Source of the DNA: Candidatus Moraniibacteriota bacterium
GTDB taxonomy: Bacteria > Patescibacteriota > Minisyncoccia > Moranbacterales > GCA-2747515
Assembly (NCBI GenBank): GCA_027016355.1
Contig: JALWAF010000017.1
Span: 1 to 5,090, forward strand
Reading direction: 5' to 3'
DNA length: 5,090 bases
The notes under the pieces: model-generated
Told to the model about the DNA's origin: nothing
The model's input: only the letters and a program-made list of their open reading frames with translations
Databases searched by the model: none
Made by a program: the position numbers and the translations under genes
Shown: piece after piece, positions 1 through 4,983 of the stretch
Position numbering within the stretch: the first letter of the stretch is position 1
How the letters are laid out: each line of letters opens with the position of its first letter

Positions 1-10
1 AAAATTAACT

Positions 11-73
11 AGCTATGGTAACACTATTTATGAGATATGCACTAGAGCTTCGGTAACATTCTTTATGAGGTAT
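11..73. repeat. Two-copy degenerate direct repeat, 35-bp period
   Basis: Copy 1 is at 11-38 and copy 2 at 46-73. They agree at 23 of 28 positions. The best-conserved cores are GGTAACA and TTTATGAG, which occur in both copies at the same spacing. The 35-bp period is not a multiple of three, so this is not a protein repeat. The second copy ends ten bases before the TTGACT box of the candidate promoter of the EAL-like gene, which would suit a pair of regulator-binding sites. It could instead be the right-hand end of a longer repeat array to the left of the window. Confidence 0.5.
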
Positions 74-82
74 AACGTATTC

Positions 83-116
83 TTGACTAAAAAGAGTTTT
101 TGTGATATTGTATAAT
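83..116 (+). promoter_or_regulatory. Candidate promoter of the EAL-like gene
   Basis: TTGACT (83-88, five of six bases of the -35 consensus) is followed after 17 bases by TATTGT (106-111), which is preceded by a TGA triplet that makes an extended -10. A perfect TATAAT overlaps it at 111-116, but there the spacing from TTGACT is 22 bases, so the first pairing is preferred. Either choice gives a leader of roughly 45-50 bases that contains the Shine-Dalgarno sequence at 160-164. Confidence 0.45.
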
Positions 117-159
117 ATCAGTTTTTTTAACAATAACATAATATATAAAACTCAATATC

Positions 160-164
160 GGAGG
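160..164 (+). promoter_or_regulatory. Shine-Dalgarno site GGAGG of the EAL-like gene
   Basis: GGAGG lies four bases upstream of the ATG at 169. It is a strong match to the anti-Shine-Dalgarno sequence and fixes this ATG as the start. Confidence 0.75.
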
Positions 165-168
165 TTGT

Positions 169-1080
169 ATGTCTATAAAAAGCGTAGATGATGGCTTTGC
201 GCCCTATGAAGTTTTGTATGATATTGCCACAAGGCAACCGGAATTATTACAATCTCATGTTGGTGAGTTAGTGCAAATTAAATGGACGAGGAAAGAACGT
301 ATCTTATTTTACGTGAATGTAATGAAAGCCTACACTAAGCGAGCTAATGCATTTATTCACGGCAGAAAAGTGGTGCTGGGAGATAAAAATGAATATTTAA
401 ATGAGTTACCCACAATAATTCTTGGCGGTGAATTATTGACTCGTTGTCGGGATAAATATCTGCCACGAAAATATATTGGTGATGCATTTCGTAAAATGCC
501 CAAAGAAATGATGGCGGATGTATCGGCAATTATTTTAAAACAACAGCTCAAGGAAATTCGAAGTTTTCCTAAAAACAAAAGATATTCTGTAAATATTGAA
601 AACGTTTATGGATATAAAAATGCTTGGGAGAATACTCTATCCGCCATTTCTCAATATGCAACAGAACGTGTAATTCTCGAATTGATAGAAGATTCGATGT
701 TTTCACCAAGGGCATTGAATGACATCAATGATGTCTGTTGTGAAACTGGAGCTGGTATTTACCTGGATGACTTATGTTCACTGTGTCATGCATTACCAGA
801 TAGTCAAGAGTACATTGTTATGTTGATTGAAAAATTGCATAAACATATTCGTGCAGTAAAGATTGATTATTCGGTAATGCAAAATATCTTGATAGATATT
901 AATGCAGCAAATGAGGTCGGTAACAATTTACGATCATTTCGATGGCTGTGGATTGCACATTGTAATTATCCAGTGCCGGCAGTAATATTTGAGTCAATGC
1001 CAAAAAAGGATATCAACTGGCTCAGAGAATTGGAATTGTTTGCACGTGGATATAAATGTTGTTACTATCAATTAGGGTAG
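169..1080 (+). CDS. Divergent EAL-domain protein (putative c-di-GMP phosphodiesterase or sensor)
   Basis: This 303-aa soluble protein has no signal peptide or membrane segment. I recognise a diverged EAL domain from about residue 80 to the end. An E-L-L-T-R motif (E88, R92) stands for EAL-x-R. VNIE (N142) stands for the conserved Asn strand, ILELIED (E171, E174) for LEITE, LDD (D200, D201) for the DDFG motif, KID (K231, D233) for KID, and IFES (E275) for the AEGVE Glu. The 54 residues from E88 to N142 fit the family. Oddities are a degenerate loop 6 (LCSLC after DD), about ten extra residues between DD and KID, P278 in place of the second Glu of EGVE, and an end close to the QG motif position (Q301). 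The first 80 residues are unassigned. A second E-V-L string at 14-16 is probably coincidental. The family hydrolyses cyclic-di-GMP to pGpG. Activity here is uncertain, and a c-di-GMP-binding or inactive role is equally possible. The TAG stop is directly followed by TGA. Confidence 0.68.
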   Translation: MSIKSVDDGFAPYEVLYDIATRQPELLQSHVGELVQIKWTRKERILFYVNVMKAYTKRANAFIHGRKVVLGDKNEYLNELPTIILGGELLTRCRDKYLPRKYIGDAFRKMPKEMMADVSAIILKQQLKEIRSFPKNKRYSVNIENVYGYKNAWENTLSAISQYATERVILELIEDSMFSPRALNDINDVCCETGAGIYLDDLCSLCHALPDSQEYIVMLIEKLHKHIRAVKIDYSVMQNILIDINAANEVGNNLRSFRWLWIAHCNYPVPAVIFESMPKKDINWLRELELFARGYKCCYYQLG

Positions 1081-1108
1081 TGACAATTTAAGAAAAATGT
1101 GGTATTTT
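1080..1108 (+). promoter_or_regulatory. Candidate promoter of the 47-aa basic mini-protein
   Basis: GTGACA (1080-1085, five of six -35 bases) begins on the last base of the EAL-like stop codon. After exactly 17 bases comes TATTTT (1103-1108), preceded by TGG, giving an extended -10. The predicted start near 1115 would leave a leader of about 33 bases containing the GGAGG at 1137-1141. Co-transcription from the upstream gene remains possible. Confidence 0.4.
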
Positions 1109-1136
1109 GAAAATAGAAATTTATCACAAAACATAC

Positions 1137-1141
1137 GGAGG
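1137..1141 (+). promoter_or_regulatory. Shine-Dalgarno site that sets the start of the 47-aa protein
   Basis: GGAGG lies six bases upstream of the ATG at 1148. An earlier in-frame ATG at 1097 has no such site and falls inside the candidate -35/-10 spacer, so 1148 is the preferred start. Confidence 0.7.
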
Positions 1142-1147
1142 AAAGTC

Positions 1148-1291
1148 ATGAATATGAAAAAGATATGGCGGATAGTCAAATCATTGATAGAGGATGCTCG
1201 GCGCACATGGCGTGCAGCAAGAGCATTTGATAAAATAATGTTGAAGCAAGCGGAATATGGCAGAAATGCCACCAAAAGAATTTTTGGATAA
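1148..1291 (+). CDS. Small highly basic protein, unknown function (47 aa)
   Basis: This is a 47-residue protein that I do not recognise. It has 13 Lys/Arg and only four Asp/Glu, giving a net charge of about +9. It has two Trp (W7, W21), no Cys and no Pro. The pattern of basic and hydrophobic residues, for example KIWRIVKSLI and ARRTWRAARAF, suggests one long amphipathic helix or two short ones. The charge would suit nucleic-acid or membrane-surface contact, but that is inference. The start at 1148 is chosen by the GGAGG six bases upstream. A longer version from 1097 would add 17 residues without a ribosome site. The gene sits 67 bases after the EAL-like gene, with its own candidate promoter and a strong hairpin terminator 15 bases after the stop, so it looks like a real expressed unit rather than a chance frame. 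Confidence 0.6.
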   Translation: MNMKKIWRIVKSLIEDARRTWRAARAFDKIMLKQAEYGRNATKRIFG

Positions 1292-1306
1292 CTCAAATCT
1301 TGCTTC

Positions 1307-1392
1307 AAGCTCAGGAAAAATGAATAATAGTTTGTGACATCGTTCACAGACAAAAAATATTATTTGATTTCTCCTGGGTTTTTTCTTTTTTT
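1307..1392 (+). terminator. Long imperfect hairpin with T-rich tail (rho-independent terminator)
   Basis: The outer stem pairs 1307-1329 with 1358-1381, for example CAGGA (1312-1316) with TCCTG (1372-1376). It has mismatches at A1317/C1371 and G1322/G1366 and a bulged T1363. An inner stem pairs 1330-1337 with 1344-1351 around a CATCGT loop, with one G-U pair. Six adenines (1352-1357) bulge between the two stems. The T-rich tail runs from 1379 to 1392, interrupted by a single C. It would end transcripts from the EAL-like gene and the 47-aa gene. The hairpin is longer and more elaborate than most intrinsic terminators, so a structured RNA or regulatory role is an alternative. Confidence 0.65.
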
Positions 1393-1417
1393 CAAAAATT
1401 ACATTTAGTGTTATAAT
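1389..1417 (+). promoter_or_regulatory. Extended -10 promoter giving a leaderless CoA-ligase mRNA
   Basis: A perfect TATAAT at 1412-1417 is preceded by TGT (1409-1411), an extended -10. A weak -35 (TTTTCA, 1389-1394, four of six bases) lies 17 bases upstream, partly inside the T-rich tail of the preceding terminator. The -10 ends only six bases before the ATG at 1424, so the expected transcription start coincides with the start codon. No Shine-Dalgarno sequence exists in the interval. Confidence 0.65.
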
Positions 1418-1423
1418 GTTTGT

Positions 1424-3508
1424 ATGAAACAAAAACAAAATTTTTCACAATTATTTAATCCACGTTCAATTGCGGTTGTCGGAGCTAGTGGCACAAAAGG
1501 AAAAGTGGGAAATATGATTGCACGCAATATTACATCTCATAATTATGGGGGTGATGTGTTTTTTGTAAATCCTGGACGGAGCAAGGTTTTGGGTAAAAAG
1601 TGTTATGACTCTCTCAGTGATATTGGACAAAAAGTAGATTGTGCAATTATCGTTGTGCCTGGAAGATTTGTAGAAAATATAATAAGAGAAGGTTCTAGTA
1701 CATGCAAAAATTTTGTAGTTATTTCGGCTGGATTTGGTGAGACTGGAGCTGCCGGACATAATCGAGAAATGTCACTTAAAACATTAGCTGAAAAACTGGA
1801 TGTGAAAATACTTGGTCCAAATTGTTTAGGATTTTTGGTGCCATCTATCGGATTAAATGCGTCATTTGCCGAAGGGTTGCCAGAAATAGGACGTACAGCT
1901 GTTATATCACAATCAGGTGCGCTTGCGGTTGCTATTATGGATAAAGCACGCAAAGAAAAGTTAGGTTTTTCATCCGTAATTTCTATCGGAAATAAAATGC
2001 AAATTGGTGCAGCTGAACTTATTGATTATTTTCGCAAAGATAAACATACAAAAGTAATTGCACTTTATTTGGAAGGTATTGACAAGGGTCAATTATTTTT
2101 AGATGCGATAGCAAGAGCTGTCAGTGATGGTAAAAAAGTTATTGTACTCAAAGCTGGACGTACACAAGAAGCTCAAAAAGCAATAGCACTTCACACAGGT
2201 TCTTTGGCTGGCAGTGATAATATATTCAGTGCGGCTTTGCAAAAAGTTGGTGCACTTCGAGCAAAGAATATGAGTGAATTTTTTGCACTTGTACGATTTG
2301 GAGAGCATTATAAAAATAACTTAGTAAATCCAGTACGTGTTGGGATTGTGACAAATGCTGGTGGACCTGGCGTACTCACAACAGACGCTGTAGCAAGCTT
2401 GCCTGGGGTAGAAATGAGTAAATTATCTAAAAGCACGCAGACATCATTGGCAAATCTGCTCCCAGAAGCAGCATCAGTACATAATCCCGTAGATCTTTTA
2501 GGGGATGCAATGTTGGATAGATATGAAGTTGGGATAAAAAAATTAATAGCTGACAAAAATGTTGATATTATATTTGTACTTCTCACGCCACAAGATCAAA
2601 CGCCTGTTAATCAAATTGCAAAAATGATTATTGATTTGCAGAAAAAAACCAAAAAACTAATAATGACATCATTTATTGGTGGAGAGAGGGTTGATGCTGC
2701 AATTGATTCTATGAATGACAGTGGTGTATTACATTTTGAATCACCAACAGTAGCACTTTCTGCTGTAGCTTCTTTTGTAAATAAAAGGACTACTTATGCA
2801 ATTACTCAAAAAACTATTGTCAAAAATCGAGCAAATTTAGTACAAAATATTATTGATAAAGCAAAGGACAGGACATCATTGTATTTTCAAGAATGTCAAA
2901 CTATTGCAAAAGAATATTCAATTGTTGTGAGTAAATTTTGGGATGTGACAAATGGTTTTGATGCTAAGATGAAAATAAGTTATCCGTGTGTTGCAAAAGT
3001 AGATAATCCAAATGTACTACATAAAACAGATCGTGGTGGTGTGATTTTGCCAATAAATAATTTGAAAGAACTAGATAATGCTAGAGGTATACTGTTAAAT
3101 AAATTCCAGGAATCTGGTACGCGGATAATTGTTCAGCTGATGTTACCAATTGAAACAGAATTAATAATAGGATTTAAGCGTGATCCAATTTTTGGTGGTG
3201 TAATTGTAGCAGGATTGGGTGGGATTTATACTGAAGTGTTTAAGCGAGTAGATTTTTATATTGCACCACTTACATTAGGGGAAATAAAACATACATTAAA
3301 AACTGGTAATATTAGTTTCTTATTTGATGGTACTCGTGGCAAAGAAAGTTATAATCTTGATTCTATTGCGCATATTATATATAACATGGCACTTATGGGT
3401 ATAGAAAATCCGCAAATAAAAGCTATCGATATTAATCCTTTGTTGGTGTACAATAATGATATGAGTGACGTAGCAGTAGATTTTAAAATTCTTTTAAACA
3501 CATTATAA
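1424..3508 (+). CDS. ADP-forming acetate/acyl-CoA ligase, fused alpha-beta chain
   Basis: This cytosolic enzyme interconverts acyl-CoA (typically acetyl-CoA) + ADP + phosphate with the free acid + ATP + CoA, making ATP by substrate-level phosphorylation at the end of fermentation. Domains in order are as follows. A CoA-binding Rossmann fold (about 8-135) contains NPRSIAVVGAS at 12-22 and GPNCLG at 131-136. A succinyl-CoA-ligase-like domain (about 155-290) contains ISQSGALA and the phospho-histidine in HTGS (H257). A second ligase domain (about 303-450) contains VTNAGGPG. An ATP-grasp domain (about 475-690) contains VAKV (K525), the second relay histidine in VLHKTDRGGV (H533), the glycine-rich GGVIVAGLGGIYTE and IDINPLL. 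The 694-aa length and alpha-beta order match fused family members. The loop GNKMQIGA has Gln where Asp is usual. The ATG start is right for the Rossmann strand, and no better start exists. Substrate preference cannot be read from sequence; protein-acetyltransferase relatives are unlikely because no GNAT domain is present. Confidence 0.93.
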   Translation: MKQKQNFSQLFNPRSIAVVGASGTKGKVGNMIARNITSHNYGGDVFFVNPGRSKVLGKKCYDSLSDIGQKVDCAIIVVPGRFVENIIREGSSTCKNFVVISAGFGETGAAGHNREMSLKTLAEKLDVKILGPNCLGFLVPSIGLNASFAEGLPEIGRTAVISQSGALAVAIMDKARKEKLGFSSVISIGNKMQIGAAELIDYFRKDKHTKVIALYLEGIDKGQLFLDAIARAVSDGKKVIVLKAGRTQEAQKAIALHTGSLAGSDNIFSAALQKVGALRAKNMSEFFALVRFGEHYKNNLVNPVRVGIVTNAGGPGVLTTDAVASLPGVEMSKLSKSTQTSLANLLPEAASVHNPVDLLGDAMLDRYEVGIKKLIADKNVDIIFVLLTPQDQTPVNQIAKMIIDLQKKTKKLIMTSFIGGERVDAAIDSMNDSGVLHFESPTVALSAVASFVNKRTTYAITQKTIVKNRANLVQNIIDKAKDRTSLYFQECQTIAKEYSIVVSKFWDVTNGFDAKMKISYPCVAKVDNPNVLHKTDRGGVILPINNLKELDNARGILLNKFQESGTRIIVQLMLPIETELIIGFKRDPIFGGVIVAGLGGIYTEVFKRVDFYIAPLTLGEIKHTLKTGNISFLFDGTRGKESYNLDSIAHIIYNMALMGIENPQIKAIDINPLLVYNNDMSDVAVDFKILLNTL

Positions 3509-3509
3509 T
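3482..3509 (+). promoter_or_regulatory. Possible internal promoter for the response-regulator gene
   Basis: TATAAT (3504-3509) overlaps the TAA stop of the CoA ligase. TTTAAA (3482-3487, four of six -35 bases) lies 16 bases upstream. There is no TGn extension. A start near 3516 would give a short AT-only leader without a Shine-Dalgarno sequence. In such AT-rich sequence the match may be chance, and read-through from the ligase promoter is the simpler explanation. Confidence 0.3.
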
Positions 3510-3533
3510 AAAAATAAATATTAAATAACATAT

Positions 3534-4655
3534 ATGACATTGCAAAACAAAAAAACACATCTTTTAGATAATGACGATGAACAAAATGATGCATCGGACA
3601 CACCTGATCTTTTTGATAGATATGGTGGTGGAGGTGATGATTTTTCTGCGACTACTCCGAGCACAACTACTCAGAGTGTAACAAGACCGCGTGCAGATGA
3701 TGATATAGAATCACCTAGTCAAGCACCTGAAAAAAAATGGGAACAAGAATATGAAGAAAAAGACTTCACACAGCCAGCAGAATCTAAGCCTCCTGTACAA
3801 TCAACTCAAAATACAGCAGAATCTCAGCAAAAAAAGCCTGAAGCAGTAACCATACCACATCCAAAAAGAGATGTGCCTTCAGCATCACCTAAGAAAAAAC
3901 CTGAAGTGCCGGAAGTTCCAAAAGATTTACCCAAAGAAGAAGTTTCACCAAAACAAGAAACGACACGTGCAACAGCACCTGTTAAACAAAATCACAATTC
4001 TGTGGTTCAAGGACGTCAGACACAAAGTCAGATACAAAAAAAGAGCTTGCGACCAAAAGAGACGGCACCTTTGCGAGAAGTTCATATTGATCCAGGTAAA
4101 AAAACTATTATGATTGTTGATGATGATATTGATACATTAGAAATGTATGCAGATGTTTTTGAAAGTGCTGATTATAATGTTATGCGTGCAGCAGATGGAC
4201 TTGAGGCTATGAGTCTTGTTGCTGAGCATACACCACATGTAATATTTACTGGTATTGTAATGCCTCGCATGGATGGATTTTCTATGATGGAAGCACTCCA
4301 ACAAAATAAGCGTACAGCAGATATTCCTGTTGTAATTAATTCTCATTTGGGTCGGGATACTGATAAAGAGAAAGCTGAAGAATTGGGTGCTCGTGATTTT
4401 ATTATTCGTGGCTTTACACAGCCTCGTGAAGTAGTAGAGCGTATCGGTGCGTTACTGCTTAAGAGTGAATATGTCTTTCATTTTGACAAAAATGATAAAG
4501 ATGCTCGTAAACTTGCAAAAGATTTAGGTGCACCAAACTTTTTTCACTGTCCACATGGACAAAAAATGGTGCTTAAATTAAGTGTCATGGATGAAAAAGA
4601 ACTTACGTTTTCTGCAAGATTCAGTTGCATGGACAATAAAGATGATAAAAAATAA
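3534..4655 (+). CDS. Response-regulator-like protein with a degenerate (pseudo-)receiver domain
   Basis: The protein has 373 aa. Residues 1-188 are low complexity: acidic at the front (to about 76), then rich in Pro, Lys, Glu, Gln and Thr, with no membrane segment, and probably disordered. Residues 189-310 form a CheY-like receiver with the acidic pocket DDD (196-198), VMPRMDG after strand 3, Ser at the switch position (S270) and the GARDFI strand 5. The phospho-acceptor Asp is replaced by Gly (G240, GGT codon at 4251), the conserved Lys by Arg (R292) and the following Pro by Gly (G293), so Asp phosphorylation as in normal receivers is not expected. Residues 311-373 form a short tail with CPHG (339-342) and a later Cys (C365), which may be a remnant zinc ribbon. 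There is no DNA-binding or enzymatic output domain. The ATG lacks a Shine-Dalgarno sequence, an in-frame stop lies nine bases upstream, and no further Met occurs before the receiver. It starts 25 bases after the CoA ligase, so co-transcription is likely. It probably acts through protein contacts. Confidence 0.85.
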   Translation: MTLQNKKTHLLDNDDEQNDASDTPDLFDRYGGGGDDFSATTPSTTTQSVTRPRADDDIESPSQAPEKKWEQEYEEKDFTQPAESKPPVQSTQNTAESQQKKPEAVTIPHPKRDVPSASPKKKPEVPEVPKDLPKEEVSPKQETTRATAPVKQNHNSVVQGRQTQSQIQKKSLRPKETAPLREVHIDPGKKTIMIVDDDIDTLEMYADVFESADYNVMRAADGLEAMSLVAEHTPHVIFTGIVMPRMDGFSMMEALQQNKRTADIPVVINSHLGRDTDKEKAEELGARDFIIRGFTQPREVVERIGALLLKSEYVFHFDKNDKDARKLAKDLGAPNFFHCPHGQKMVLKLSVMDEKELTFSARFSCMDNKDDKK

Positions 4656-4656
4656 C

Positions 4657-4685
4657 TTGTTATAAATACTATTTTATGTTATGTT
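4657..4685 (+). promoter_or_regulatory. Candidate promoter of the 63-aa protein gene
   Basis: TTGTTA (4657-4662, four of six -35 bases) is followed after 17 bases by TATGTT (4680-4685), preceded by TGT, an extended -10. It starts two bases after the response-regulator stop. The leader would be about 40 bases long and carries the strong Shine-Dalgarno sequence. No terminator hairpin is visible between the two genes, so read-through is also possible. Confidence 0.4.
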
Positions 4686-4716
4686 AATGTATCATATTTA
4701 ATAATAAAAAATAATA

Positions 4717-4728
4717 AAGGGGGAGAAG
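4717..4728 (+). promoter_or_regulatory. Strong purine-rich Shine-Dalgarno site
   Basis: AAGGGGGAGAAG ends two bases before the ATG at 4731, with the GGGGGAG core five bases away. It stands out in an otherwise A/T-only stretch and fixes the start of the 63-aa gene. Confidence 0.75.
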
Positions 4729-4730
4729 TT

Positions 4731-4922
4731 ATGTCTAAAAATAGTATTTCTTTTGATCAATTTTGCAAAATCATTGATGATATGGGAGGTCATGCAAGTG
4801 AGCGCAAAGGAATGCGTTCAGCATATGATTCCAAAAAAGAAAGTCAGGGATTTGTGACAAGAGACGACGCAATACTTGTTGCAAGGGCTATTGTAGCCCA
4901 AAATGTTGATTTTGAATGGTAA
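4731..4922 (+). CDS. Small soluble protein, unknown function (63 aa)
   Basis: I do not recognise this 63-residue protein. It has no signal peptide, membrane segment or metal motif, and a single Cys (C12). It reads as a first helix (about 6-18, ISFDQFCKIIDDM), a polar Gly/Lys/Ser-rich middle (19-40) and a second helix (about 43-57, TRDDAILVARAIVAQ), ending in acidic-aromatic DFEW. Charge is near neutral. A helix-linker-helix fold with a protein-binding role is plausible, but no function should be assigned. The start is fixed by a very strong Shine-Dalgarno sequence. A candidate promoter in front and a perfect hairpin terminator eight bases behind make it a self-contained transcription unit. 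That, together with sensible protein composition, supports it being real. It lies between the response-regulator-like gene and recJ. Confidence 0.75.
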   Translation: MSKNSISFDQFCKIIDDMGGHASERKGMRSAYDSKKESQGFVTRDDAILVARAIVAQNVDFEW

Positions 4923-4930
4923 TATATTTA

Positions 4931-4967
4931 GAGATAAAACAGAATTGTTTTATCTCTTTTATTTTAT
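4931..4967 (+). terminator. Rho-independent terminator of the 63-aa gene
   Basis: GAGATAAAAC (4931-4940) and GTTTTATCTC (4947-4956) form a perfect 10-bp stem with a six-base loop (AGAATT). A T-rich tail TTTTATTTTAT (4957-4967) follows. The stem is AT-rich (three G-C pairs), so efficiency may be moderate. There is no matching T-run on the other strand, so it points rightward only. Confidence 0.8.
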
Positions 4968-4975
4968 GGTACAAT
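4945..4975 (+). promoter_or_regulatory. recJ: Extended -10 promoter of recJ, overlapping the terminator
   Basis: TACAAT (4970-4975) is preceded by TGG (4967-4969), an extended -10. The only -35-like string is TTGTTT (4945-4950) at a long 19-base spacing, inside the terminator loop and 3' arm, so the extended -10 probably carries most of the activity. The -10 ends eight bases before the ATG at 4984, leaving a leader of about zero to two bases and no Shine-Dalgarno sequence. Confidence 0.5.
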
Positions 4976-4983
4976 ACGTAAAT

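Noticed and set aside
11..73. CRISPR array
   Set aside because: There are only two imperfect copies with a seven-base gap, and no spacer-sized unique sequence or cas gene.
111..116. TATAAT at 111-116 as the sole -10 of the EAL-like gene
   Set aside because: Its spacing to TTGACT is 22 bases. The overlapping TGA-TATTGT gives 17, so I kept it only as an alternative within the promoter entry.
1..168. 3' end of an upstream protein gene
   Set aside because: I see no convincing coding frame entering from the left, and the 35-bp repeat period is not codon-phased.
208..216. E-V-L string at residues 14-16 of the 303-aa protein as the EAL signature
   Set aside because: It would put 128 residues between the Glu and N142, far more than the family allows. 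E88 in ELLTR gives 54 and also keeps the following Arg.
1097..1147. Longer 64-aa version of the basic mini-protein starting at 1097
   Set aside because: There is no ribosome site before 1097, and the ATG falls in the spacer of the candidate promoter. GGAGG six bases before 1148 supports the shorter form.
1072..1438. Minus-strand open frames across the 47-aa gene and the terminator
   Set aside because: They overlap the better-supported + strand gene and terminator, contain low-complexity Phe/Ile/Lys runs from the hairpin and T-tract, and have no recognisable domain.
1424..3508. Reassigned UGA codon (Gly code of Gracilibacteria-type lineages, or Trp code)
   Set aside because: The long, well-conserved ligase frame has no in-frame TGA, its conserved glycines use GGN, and Trp uses TGG. 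Absence of TGA stops in five genes is too small a sample to argue otherwise.
3871..4113. 80-aa open frame in the +1 shifted frame of the response-regulator gene
   Set aside because: It lies inside the Lys/Pro-rich disordered coding segment, where alternate frames stay open by composition. It has no ribosome site and implausible Lys/Gln/His-rich content.
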